Shown here one piece after another: positions 6,652 through 11,472 of a DNA stretch of 13,458 nucleotides. The DNA lies in NCBI GenBank assembly GCA_020427905.1, contig JAGQNU010000088.1, positions 1 through 13,458 of the forward strand. The letters run 5' to 3'. A program made the translations under genes and the position numbers. The notes beneath the pieces were generated by a model, which saw only the letters and a program-made list of their open reading frames with translations, was not told the origin of the DNA and did not search any database. Numbering within the stretch: the first letter of the stretch is position 1; the number at the start of each line of letters is the position of its first letter. The DNA comes from Candidatus Saccharimonadota bacterium (GTDB lineage Bacteria; Patescibacteriota; Saccharimonadia; Saccharimonadales; UBA7683).

Positions 6652-6657
6652 ACTATA
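6652..6657 (-). promoter_or_regulatory. Candidate -10 box for the 138-aa gene, next to a 10-bp palindrome
   Basis: TATAGT on the minus strand, 32 bases before the start codon, with no convincing -35. The perfect palindrome TGGTGCACCA (6660-6669) lies directly upstream in the spacer position and could bind a dimeric regulator. Confidence 0.35.
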
Positions 6658-6684
6658 TGTGGTGCACCAATGTGATTAATGTCA

Positions 6685-7404
6685 CTACTGTTGAAAACGG
6701 GATTCGAGCGCGACTTGCCAGTCAAACCAGCCACGTTCCACAATGTAACCGAGGATCTCTTTGTCAGTACCGGTGGCAATCAGAATACCCACAATCAAGA
6801 AGATGATGCCAAGAATACGCTTGAACCAGCCATGAGGGTTGATCCCCCACCCCAGCTTTTGGGTAACCTTTGAGCCGGCGATAGCAATGAGGGCAAGCAT
6901 GCTGGAGAGTCCTGCAACAAAAGCCAGGAGATATAAGAAGCCTCGCACCGGGGTAGCTGGGAGGATGCTGGCCACGATCAAAGCGTACGTTGGGCTGCAG
7001 GCACTAAACACAGGCCCAAGGCTGGCGCCAAGCAGTACGTCACCAACTTTACCTTGCTTCTGCAAAGCTTTACCCGATGTTTTGTTAGCCTTCTCTTGGA
7101 GTCTGAGCGCCATCGCCAGCTTCTCCCACAGGCTTGGGAACAGATAGGTAATGCCAAACAATATGATGATAACCCCGCTAATAATTTGCCAGGTGCTGGT
7201 CGGGATACTGACGAGCAGCGTTGAGGCCTTCAGCAAAACACTAAATAACATAACGGAGGCACCGAGGCCCCCGATAATGAACGCTGGGTTACGTGAGCGC
7301 GTGCCGTCTGAACTTCTGGCAAGCAGGATCGGCAGCAGTGCAATAACGCACGGCGCCAATACCGAGAGAATGCCCGCAACAAATGATATAAGCAGCAGTG
7401 CCAT
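6685..7404 (-). CDS. ccdA: CcdA/DsbD-type thiol-disulfide electron carrier
   Basis: A 239-residue membrane protein with about six hydrophobic helices. It has the two redox cysteines of the family: C19 in VLAPCVIALLP and C136 in LGPVFSACSPTYA. CcdA takes electrons from cytosolic thioredoxin and passes them across the membrane to extracytoplasmic thioredoxin-like proteins. A basic loop between helices (about 95-120, EKANKTSGKALQKQGK) should face the cytosol. Its ATG shares one base with the TAA of the upstream thioredoxin-like gene (TAATG), so translation is coupled and the pair very likely works together. It is the last gene of the arsR-led redox operon. It does not look like full DsbD, because the N- and C-terminal periplasmic domains are absent; the thioredoxin domain is supplied by the neighbour. 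Confidence 0.93.
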   Translation of the reverse strand: MALLLISFVAGILSVLAPCVIALLPILLARSSDGTRSRNPAFIIGGLGASVMLFSVLLKASTLLVSIPTSTWQIISGVIIILFGITYLFPSLWEKLAMALRLQEKANKTSGKALQKQGKVGDVLLGASLGPVFSACSPTYALIVASILPATPVRGFLYLLAFVAGLSSMLALIAIAGSKVTQKLGWGINPHGWFKRILGIIFLIVGILIATGTDKEILGYIVERGWFDWQVALESRFQQ

Positions 7405-7898
7405 TACTGCACGTTATCCAGGACGTTAGCCAGTGACTTATCCTGTCCGTAGCCAACCCACTTCTTCTGGAGATCGCCTGATGTGTTCACGCGGACAAAG
7501 GTTGATTGCAGTGTGACACCATACTTCTCTTTCAGCTTTGATGAGCTATCAAAATCAGTCTCCAGGATTTGTACGCCATCTGGGAGTGGTCCACCTTCAA
7601 TAGCTTGCTTAAACGCACGGCACTCAGGACACCATGGTGCGTAGAAGAACACCACAGTTGTTTGGTAGTTGCTATCTGCTACTGCAGCCTCCGAGTATTC
7701 TTGGTAGCGACCAGCAGTAGTCGTTGCGGCGGTATCGGCTTGCTCGAGAGCTTCACTATCTACCTCAACCATTTTTGTTGAAGCGGGTTTTGTTGTGCTC
7801 TCATTCGTTTCGTCCTCAACGGTGAAGGCGTAAATGCCGGCTCCAATGAGTGCTGCTGCTATGACTACGACGAGTCCGATGATAAGTGGCTTCTTCAT
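7404..7898 (-). CDS. Membrane-anchored thioredoxin-like protein
   Basis: 164 residues with an uncleaved-looking N-terminal helix (about 4-26, IIGLVVVIAAALIGAGIYAF), a Thr/Ser-rich linker and a thioredoxin domain with the active site APWCPEC (C90, C93). The domain should be outside the cytoplasm and is the natural partner of the CcdA encoded next to it, reducing disulfides in exported proteins. An odd point: the usual cis-proline position after the GV strand reads GVTLQSTFVRV, with Ser where Pro is expected, so redox behaviour may differ from classical thioredoxin. The ATG at 7898 follows the glutaredoxin-like stop by 8 bases, with a G-run (GGGGG) as a weak SD. There is no lipobox cysteine, so it is not a lipoprotein. 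Confidence 0.9.
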   Translation of the reverse strand: MKKPLIIGLVVVIAAALIGAGIYAFTVEDETNESTTKPASTKMVEVDSEALEQADTAATTTAGRYQEYSEAAVADSNYQTTVVFFYAPWCPECRAFKQAIEGGPLPDGVQILETDFDSSSKLKEKYGVTLQSTFVRVNTSGDLQKKWVGYGQDKSLANVLDNVQ

Positions 7899-7906
7899 CT
7901 AACCCC

Positions 7907-8164
7907 CTACTTTAAACCGGCGTCTTTAAGTGCTGACTCTACCTTTGGTCGATCAAAGCCAACAATTATGGTATCGCCAATCTCGATGACTGGTACTCCC
8001 ATTTGCTTGCTCTTGTTTACCATCTCCTCAGCTGCCTTGGGGTCCTTCTCGACATCGATATCTTTATAATCGACACCTTCTGCATCAAAGTATTTTTTAG
8101 CTTGGTGACAGAAGCCGCACCAAGTGGTTGAATATACGGTGACCGCTGCTTTAGAATCTGACAT
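7907..8164 (-). CDS. Glutaredoxin-like protein (YruB/NrdH-type)
   Basis: An 85-residue glutaredoxin-fold protein with active site TTWCGFCHQ (C16, C19), the DYKDIDVEKDP strand-helix, the cis-Pro in MGVPVIEIGD, and IVGFDRPKV at the end. The EEMVNKSKQMGVPVIEIGDTIIVGF segment is typical of the GlrX/YruB group of small glutaredoxin-like proteins, which often accept electrons from thioredoxin reductase rather than glutathione. It is cytosolic. A strong SD (AAGGAGAG) three bases before the ATG sets the start. It lies between arsR and the thioredoxin-like gene; in this operon it could feed the cytosolic side of CcdA, which is inference from gene order. Confidence 0.93.
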   Translation of the reverse strand: MSDSKAAVTVYSTTWCGFCHQAKKYFDAEGVDYKDIDVEKDPKAAEEMVNKSKQMGVPVIEIGDTIIVGFDRPKVESALKDAGLK

Positions 8165-8214
8165 TTACTCTCCTTTTTTACATATTACTTCAATCAAGGT
8201 CCGTCCTTGAAAAA

Positions 8215-8535
8215 CTAGAGTTTCTGTAACTCTTTTTGTAAGGATGGACCTCGCGTAGTGGCTTTTGTGTTGAAGATTAACTCACTGAGCAGTTGCTTGC
8301 TCGGTGAATCGGTTGAAATCGTGTAACACACACGCTGTCCATGACGAACACGTGTGACAAGCCCGGCATCGGCGAGTATCTTCATGTGCTGAGATACGCA
8401 GGCTGGGCTGATTTTTAGATGCTCCGCCATCTGGCTGACACAACCCTGCGGCTCGCTAGCAATCAATTGGAATAGTTTAAAGCGCGTCTTGTCACCAAGT
8501 GCGCTGAATATTGCAGCAAAATCTGAATCGGCCAT
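8215..8535 (-). CDS. ArsR/SmtB-family transcriptional regulator
   Basis: A 106-residue winged-helix repressor: FAAIFSALGDKTRFKLFQLI, GCVSQMAEHLKISPACVSQHMKILADAGLVTRVRHGQRVCYTI. Cysteines are C32, C46 and C70. C32 sits where ArsR has its CVC metal-binding helix, but the rest of that motif is missing; C46 lies in the recognition helix and C70 in the wing. Given the thiol-redox genes downstream, sensing oxidation or a thiol-reactive compound is possible, though metal sensing is not excluded. The ATG directly follows TAGTAT and a TAAAAT -10 with no SD, so the mRNA should be leaderless. An 8-6-8 inverted repeat covers the -10 and spacer, which suggests autorepression of the whole operon. Confidence 0.92.
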   Translation of the reverse strand: MADSDFAAIFSALGDKTRFKLFQLIASEPQGCVSQMAEHLKISPACVSQHMKILADAGLVTRVRHGQRVCYTISTDSPSKQLLSELIFNTKATTRGPSLQKELQKL

Positions 8536-8541
8536 ATACTA

Positions 8542-8563
8542 ATTTTAAGCAAATACTTAAAAT
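8542..8563 (-). promoter_or_regulatory. Operator over the arsR promoter
   Basis: ATTTTAAG (8542-8549), 6 bases, CTTAAAAT (8556-8563): a perfect inverted repeat with 8-bp arms. On the minus strand it includes the -10 TAAAAT (8542-8547) and most of the 17-base spacer to TTGCAC (8565-8570). A dimer bound here would block RNA polymerase, as is typical for ArsR/SmtB repressors. Confidence 0.7.
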
Positions 8564-8564
8564 A

Positions 8565-8570
8565 GTGCAA
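8565..8570 (-). promoter_or_regulatory. -35 box of the arsR redox operon
   Basis: TTGCAC on the minus strand, 17 bases from the -10 TAAAAT. The -10 is followed by TAGTAT and the ATG of arsR at 8535, which gives a predicted leaderless start. It lies about 12 bases downstream of the intrinsic terminator of the preceding unit. Confidence 0.5.
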
Positions 8571-8581
8571 CTTTGGGTACT

Positions 8582-8603
8582 AAAAAACTACCCGTATGGG
8601 TAG
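8582..8603 (-). terminator. Rho-independent terminator of the small-membrane-protein island
   Basis: On the minus strand CTACCC-atac-GGGTAG is followed at once by six Ts: a 6-bp stem, a 4-base loop and a U tract. It ends transcripts coming from the 144-aa gene and insulates the arsR promoter a few bases further on. Confidence 0.8.
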
Positions 8604-8630
8604 CTCGGATAAAAGCTATATGTGTTGCGC

Positions 8631-8680
8631 GGAGGTGGGAGCGCCAGCCGACCGAAGTCGGCCAGCGCTTCTCCACCTCC
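8631..8680 (-). repeat. 50-bp hairpin with cUUCGg tetraloop
   Basis: Arms GGAGGTGG/CCACCTCC (8631-8638 with 8673-8680), AGCGC/GCGCT (8640-8644 with 8665-8669) and GCCGAC/GTCGGC (8647-8652 with 8657-8662) close on a TTCG loop read on the minus strand, the very stable C(UUCG)G type. It begins 5 bases after the stop of the 144-aa gene and has no U tract of its own. It may protect the mRNA 3' end or act in tandem with the terminator at 8582-8603. Confidence 0.85.
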
Positions 8681-8685
8681 TCATG

Positions 8686-9120
8686 TCACCCGCCTGGGCT
8701 GTTGACACCCTCGGAGCCCGTCTTGGTCAGGCAGTCGCCTGATCCTTCCTTGGGCTTCTCGGTGCCCCAGAGCTTGTCGCCCGTCTTGGGGGCGACCGCT
8801 TTGACGGTGCAGGTCTGATTGTCTTGTCGCCAGGAAACCATCAGCTGGTTACTCCCGTCGCGGTAGACATCGATCTCCGTGATGGGAATGTCGTTCATCT
8901 CGGCGTAGGCGCGCAGCTCTCGCTGCACAGTCTGCACCTCGATTTGGCCTTCGCGGCGGTGGTTGAAGTAGATCACCAACATCGAAGCCACAAGGGCCCC
9001 GATGATCAGCCCGAAGAACAAGCCCACGACGAACGCATCCTTCTCACGACCACTGTCGCCAGTAGTCTCGTCGCTTGCAGATTCCACGGCGACTCGACCC
9101 ATCTGGTCTTCGACTCCCAT
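8686..9120 (-). CDS. Hypothetical single-pass membrane protein, 144 aa
   Basis: Not recognised. An acidic, Ser/Thr-rich N-terminus of about 28 residues is followed by one strong hydrophobic helix (VVGLFFGLIIGALVASMLVIYF), a basic stop-transfer (NHRREGQ), an amphipathic stretch (VQTVQRELRAYAEMNDIPITEIDVYRDGS), a strand-like domain (LMVSWRQDNQTCTVKAVAP) and a Gly/Ser-rich tail with a second Cys (GDCLTK). The N-in/C-out topology would put a small domain with two Cys outside, where the CcdA-linked thioredoxin could act on it; that link is speculative. A perfect SD (AGGAGG, 5 bases before the ATG), its own promoter and a structured leader suggest strong expression. Codon third positions are richer in G/C than in the flanking genes. 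Confidence 0.8.
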   Translation of the reverse strand: MGVEDQMGRVAVESASDETTGDSGREKDAFVVGLFFGLIIGALVASMLVIYFNHRREGQIEVQTVQRELRAYAEMNDIPITEIDVYRDGSNQLMVSWRQDNQTCTVKAVAPKTGDKLWGTEKPKEGSGDCLTKTGSEGVNSPGG

Positions 9121-9141
9121 GATTACCTCCTGGGATCTCGT

Positions 9142-9181
9142 GGTCGCGGGTGCGACCGGGTTCTTCCGTCGAGAACTCGAC
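9142..9181 (-). promoter_or_regulatory. Structured 5' leader of the 144-aa gene
   Basis: Two inverted repeats lie between the predicted transcription start (about 9186) and the SD: GTCGAG-aa-CTCGAC (9168-9181) and GGTCGC-gggt-GCGACC (9142-9157). They could stabilise the mRNA or control access to the SD. The other two island genes also have hairpin leaders, with different sequence. Confidence 0.5.
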
Positions 9182-9192
9182 AGATGATAATG

Positions 9193-9221
9193 ATTCTATC
9201 ACAAAAATATAAAAAAGTCAA
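9193..9221 (-). promoter_or_regulatory. Promoter of the 144-aa gene
   Basis: Minus strand TTGACT (9216-9221), a 17-base spacer ending TGTGA, then TAGAAT (9193-9198): a near-consensus sigma70 promoter with an extended -10 (TGA before the hexamer). The spacer is almost pure A/T. The 66-aa gene has the same -35, spacer length and TGTGA. Confidence 0.75.
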
Positions 9222-9315
9222 TATATTCTTGTAACCGCTACTTTAATGTAAACGTTTCGGCCACCTGTGTGGTGGACTCTTCAGAGCAATCGATATGCTG
9301 ACGTTTAGCGGAGAG

Positions 9316-9348
9316 GTGATGGGCGCCGGACGTGCCAGCACCCATCAC
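9316..9348 (-). terminator. Terminator-like hairpin after the 115-aa gene
   Basis: GTGATGGG...CCCATCAC arms (8 perfect pairs, extending through one G-U pair to 11) flank an 11-base loop and begin one base after the stop of the 115-aa gene. No U tract follows on the minus strand, so it may be a processing or stability hairpin rather than a classical terminator. The rest of the 229-base gap holds a second small stem, CCACC-tgtgt-GGTGG (9261-9275), and the promoter of the next gene. Confidence 0.55.
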
Positions 9349-9349
9349 T

Positions 9350-9697
9350 TTAGAGAACGTTGATGCCTGCGGCTACTGCCCAGATCAGGGCAGAGCCGAT
9401 TACCGGTACCACGGCTAGCTCATACCAGAACCATCCACGAGCATCCACTGGTGGATGTTCGGCTTGCCAGAGCATCTTTGTGCTGACCCCGGCGATGATG
9501 CCGCAGATGTTGACCGCGGCTAGCCAGGTGACGGCCCAACCATGACTCCAGTGTTGCAGGTTGTTGGTTGTGGTCCAGCCATCGGCACCGATGAAACCTA
9601 CGGTGAGTAGGAATCCGGTGACGACACAGGACACAATGCTCCAACGTCCCCACTTGATGACTTCGTCGTAGGTGTTGACGGGAGTTGCCTCGCTCAT
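9350..9697 (-). CDS. Hypothetical membrane protein with three predicted helices, 115 aa
   Basis: Not recognised. Three hydrophobic helices are visible: about 18-38 (IVSCVVTGFLLTVGFIGA), 52-72 (AVTWLAAVNICGIIAGV) and 91-114 (LAVVPVIGSALIWAVAAGINVL), with a polar, Trp/His-rich loop (DGWTTTNNLQHWSHGW) between the first two. It is rich in Trp. The upstream ATG frame to 9742 was rejected because ATG at 9697 has TAGGAGA at proper spacing, with a leader hairpin before that. It is transcribed alone: its own -10 lies 60 bases upstream and a strong hairpin follows the stop. It shares a 24-bp leader element with the 66-aa gene, so the two are probably co-regulated or came by duplication of an expression cassette, though the proteins themselves do not look alike. 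Confidence 0.78.
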   Translation of the reverse strand: MSEATPVNTYDEVIKWGRWSIVSCVVTGFLLTVGFIGADGWTTTNNLQHWSHGWAVTWLAAVNICGIIAGVSTKMLWQAEHPPVDARGWFWYELAVVPVIGSALIWAVAAGINVL

Positions 9698-9710
9698 CTC
9701 TCTCCTAAGG

Positions 9711-9734
9711 TACGCTGACGGTTCCGCACCGACA
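9711..9734 (-). repeat. Leader repeat, copy 1 (before the 115-aa gene)
   Basis: Matches 10119-10142 at 21 of 24 positions. In gene direction the core is GTGCRGAACCGNCAGCGTA and it forms a short CGGT/ACCG stem just before the SD. The neighbouring GGCACACTC near the predicted transcription start (9745-9753) is also shared with the other copy, and the 10-bp palindrome CTCACGTGAG (9738-9747) lies between them. Confidence 0.8.
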
Positions 9735-9761
9735 GCTCTCACGTGAGTGTGCCTCGATCTC

Positions 9762-9767
9762 AGTATA
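9762..9767 (-). promoter_or_regulatory. -10 box of the 115-aa gene
   Basis: TATACT on the minus strand. Eight bases later begins GGCACACTC, the same distance range and sequence as after the TATAAT of the 66-aa gene, which supports the transcription start being conserved near 9755. The -35 is poor (TGTACA-like). Further upstream the 201-base gap holds a hairpin (9794-9814) and a palindrome (9839-9851). Confidence 0.5.
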
Positions 9768-9898
9768 TGTATGTGCTGAGATTGTACACTTTAGCCACAT
9801 TCCCAATGTGTGGCGTCGCCTCGCCAACGATCAACCGCGTCAATCATTGACTCTTTCTGTCGCCAGAAATTTTACTTGCGGGTACAAGCGAATTGTCT

Positions 9899-10099
9899 TC
9901 AGCCGAACCTACTTGCTGCGTAGCAGATTGCTGCGAAGCACATGCTCGCGAAGAAGCAGATGACTGCAGCTGCAAACACGGCAAGTCCAGGCTCTGACAG
10001 ATCGCTCCAGACGTTCCAGAGGAGACCTGTCGCAACAGCGACTGATAGACCTAGACAACCCCAGAAGCCTGCCCACATGGCTTGGTGTTCTCGTCTCAT
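9899..10099 (-). CDS. Hypothetical small membrane protein, 66 aa
   Basis: Not recognised. Two hydrophobic helices, about 9-28 (WAGFWGCLGLSVAVATGLLW) and 39-61 (LAVFAAAVICFFASMCFAAICYA), are joined by a short acidic turn (SDLSEPG), giving a hairpin topology. It has several Cys within the helices and ends SRFG. ATG at 10099 is preferred to GTG at 10105, since AGGAGG lies at correct spacing from the ATG. It has the best promoter in the window (TTGACT-17-TATAAT) and a leader of about 70 bases with two hairpins. Such features usually mean high expression. It could be a small membrane subunit or a toxin-like peptide; neither is supported by a motif. It is the first of three separately promoted genes of this kind. 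Confidence 0.75.
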   Translation of the reverse strand: MRREHQAMWAGFWGCLGLSVAVATGLLWNVWSDLSEPGLAVFAAAVICFFASMCFAAICYAASRFG

Positions 10100-10118
10100 T
10101 CCCACCTCCTTTAGAGGC

Positions 10119-10142
10119 TACGCTGGCGGTTCTGCACCGCCA
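10119..10142 (-). repeat. Leader repeat, copy 2 (before the 66-aa gene)
   Basis: The 24-bp partner of 9711-9734. Here the stem is perfect: TGGCGGT-tctgc-ACCGCCA (plus strand). A second leader hairpin, GGCAC-gagt-GTGCC (10154-10167), lies at the 5' end of the predicted mRNA. Confidence 0.8.
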
Positions 10143-10176
10143 ACAGTGTACAAGGCACGAGTGTGCCCATCTTTTT

Positions 10177-10205
10177 ATTATATCACACATAAGCACTATA
10201 GTCAA
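10177..10205 (-). promoter_or_regulatory. Strong promoter of the 66-aa gene
   Basis: Minus strand TTGACT (10200-10205), 17-base spacer ending TGTGA, TATAAT (10177-10182), giving an extended -10 (TGATATAAT). Its -35 lies 2 bases from the candidate plus-strand -35 of the atp operon, so the two promoters are back to back. Confidence 0.82.
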
Positions 10206-10207
10206 TG

Positions 10208-10236
10208 TTGTGTCAATACGTTCTGATTGGTAGACT
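10208..10236 (+). promoter_or_regulatory. Candidate promoter of the ATP synthase operon
   Basis: TTGTGT (10208-10213), 17-base spacer, TAGACT (10231-10236): a moderate sigma70 match. The expected start near 10243 is only a few bases before ATG at 10246 of a 26-codon leader ORF. Confidence 0.45.
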
Positions 10237-10245
10237 TAATAACAG

Positions 10246-10326
10246 ATGGGAACATCAGATATGCGTCAGATAACTGCGCAGGGCTCAGCCGAGCCTTGTT
10301 TTTGTGCAGCTTGGGGGCTCATTTGA
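10246..10326 (+). CDS. Candidate 26-aa leader peptide upstream of atpB
   Basis: ATG at 10246 opens a 26-codon frame (begins MGTSDMRQ, ends CAAWGLI) whose TGA overlaps the atpB ATG as TGATG. This junction is the usual sign of translational coupling. The ATG sits 9 bases after the predicted -10, so it could be read from a leaderless mRNA. A terminator-like hairpin (10282-10304) lies inside the frame. It is not an atpI-like membrane protein, since there is no long hydrophobic stretch. It could be a chance frame, but the exact stop-start overlap and promoter distance make it worth listing. Confidence 0.4.
   Translation: MGTSDMRQITAQGSAEPCFCAAWGLI
10282..10304 (+). terminator. Terminator-like hairpin/attenuator before atpB
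   Basis: GGCTC-agcc-GAGCC followed by TTGTTTTTG. The stem is short but G+C-rich, with a U-rich tail. It lies between the promoter and atpB and inside the leader ORF, so ribosomes on the leader would open it; attenuation of the atp operon is possible. Confidence 0.5.
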
Positions 10327-11177
10327 TGGGTTCTCCACTCCTGCAATTTGCATCAGAGAGCGGTATTCACGTCAGCCTTAAGGCCGACGGAATTATGCAG
10401 GTTGGACCGGTAACCGTTACCAACTCTATGATCTATGGTCTGTTCTGCACAGTACTGCTGACTATGTTGTTGATTGCTGTCGCACGGCGCGTCACGTTTC
10501 ACCCTAGTAAAGGTGTGCTGGCTGGAGCGGCAGAGTCTATGGTGGAGTTTGTTATTAATCTGCTCGAGAGCCCATTTGGTTCACGGGCAAAAGCTGCAAA
10601 ATATACCCCTGTTTTTGGCTCGTTCTTCATCTTTATCGTGTTCTCAAACATTATGGGGCTTGTGCCACTGGTGGGCTCACAGGTAGCTGTTGGTGAGAGC
10701 CCCTTGCTACGGCCATTCACGGCTGATCTAAACGGTACTATCGCGATGTCAGTGATTGCTATCGTGTTTGTGCAGGTGCTCTCAATTAAAGAGCAGGGCG
10801 TCAAGGGTCATCTCAAGCACTATTTTAGCGATAAGCCCTGGAACCCAATCAACTTCTTCATCGGTATTTTAGAAGTGTTTGGCGAGCTAACTCGTATCAC
10901 CAGCCTCTCTCTCCGACTGTTTTTGAACACGGCAGTTGGCGAGATTCTGATTGCAGTATTTGCAAGTGTTGTGTTCTCTGGTGGTAAGACCCCGCTCACT
11001 GTTATCCCTGTTTTTGCGTTTGAGGTATTGGTTGCAGGTATCCAAGCGTATGTCTTTACTATCCTGGCTGCAACCTACCTTGGACTTGCTGTGATGCACG
11101 CTGATCACGGTGAGGAACACGAAGTACATCACGCCCCTGATATGCCTAAAACAAAGGTCGAGGCAGTTCAGACGTGA
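10326..11177 (+). CDS. atpB: ATP synthase F0 subunit a
   Basis: Stator subunit a of the membrane F0 sector, forming the two proton half-channels against the c-ring. It has 283 residues with about five to six hydrophobic helices. The functional core is GELTRITSLSLRLFLNTAVGEI, where the Arg of LSLRLF is the counterpart of E. coli aR210. The C-terminus is a His/Glu-rich tail (HADHGEEHEVHHAPD). The frame is open from TTG at 10227, but the extra 33 residues are not family-like; ATG at 10326 overlaps the leader ORF stop (TGATG), and a G-run (GGGGG) lies about 8 bases before it. It is the first structural gene of the atp operon, followed 37 bases later by atpE. Confidence 0.95.
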   Translation: MGSPLLQFASESGIHVSLKADGIMQVGPVTVTNSMIYGLFCTVLLTMLLIAVARRVTFHPSKGVLAGAAESMVEFVINLLESPFGSRAKAAKYTPVFGSFFIFIVFSNIMGLVPLVGSQVAVGESPLLRPFTADLNGTIAMSVIAIVFVQVLSIKEQGVKGHLKHYFSDKPWNPINFFIGILEVFGELTRITSLSLRLFLNTAVGEILIAVFASVVFSGGKTPLTVIPVFAFEVLVAGIQAYVFTILAATYLGLAVMHADHGEEHEVHHAPDMPKTKVEAVQT

Positions 11178-11214
11178 TGAAACAAGCTAAGAACTAAAAA
11201 AGAAGGAATTACAT

Positions 11215-11460
11215 ATGGTTCAAGCATTTGCAGAAACAGCAACTACATCAGGTTGGAGCCCAGATACAATGAAGGCTCTCATGCTTGCGTTTGCACTGAG
11301 TGCAGCCGCAATCGGTCTTGGTTGGATTGGTAGTAGCTACATGAAGGCCCTCGGCCGCAACCCAGAGGCTGGTAAAGCAGCTGGTCAAGTGGTTATTATC
11401 GCCGCTATGGTAGAGGTTACCGCACTGCTCGCCTTCCTCCTTGGCGCATTCTTGCTCTAA
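11215..11460 (+). CDS. atpE: ATP synthase F0 subunit c
   Basis: An 81-residue hairpin proteolipid that forms the rotor ring. Helix 1 is LMLAFALSAAAIGLGWIGSSYM, the polar loop is KALGRNPEAGKAAG, and helix 2 is VVIIAAMVEVTALLAFLLGAFLL with the ion-binding carboxylate E67. The residue after Glu is Val, not the Ser of typical Na+-binding rings, and the residue two before it is Met, so proton use is more likely; this is inference. AAGGA with about 7 bases to the ATG is a good SD. A strong hairpin follows in the 131-base gap to atpF, suited to raising the yield of c over the other subunits, which the ring stoichiometry requires. Confidence 0.96.
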   Translation: MVQAFAETATTSGWSPDTMKALMLAFALSAAAIGLGWIGSSYMKALGRNPEAGKAAGQVVIIAAMVEVTALLAFLLGAFLL

Positions 11461-11472
11461 GAGGTGGCAGCA

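Noticed and set aside
8194..8210. TCAAGG-tccgt-CCTTGA inverted repeat between arsR and the glutaredoxin-like gene as a terminator
   Set aside because: No U tract follows on the minus strand, and the operon continues. It may be a minor stability element.
8573..9234. Plus-strand open frames across the 144-aa membrane protein gene
   Set aside because: They run through the terminator and UUCG hairpin and lack an SD. The minus strand has promoter, SD, membrane helix and terminator in order.
10227..10325. TTG-started N-terminal extension of atpB
   Set aside because: The extra 33 residues are not part of subunit a, overlap the promoter's -10 and have no SD; ATG 10326 fits the family and the TGATG junction.
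11215..11460. Subunit c as a Na+-binding rotor
   Set aside because: E67 is followed by Val rather than Ser and preceded two positions earlier by Met; only the Thr at +2 fits the Na+ signature, so proton use is more likely.
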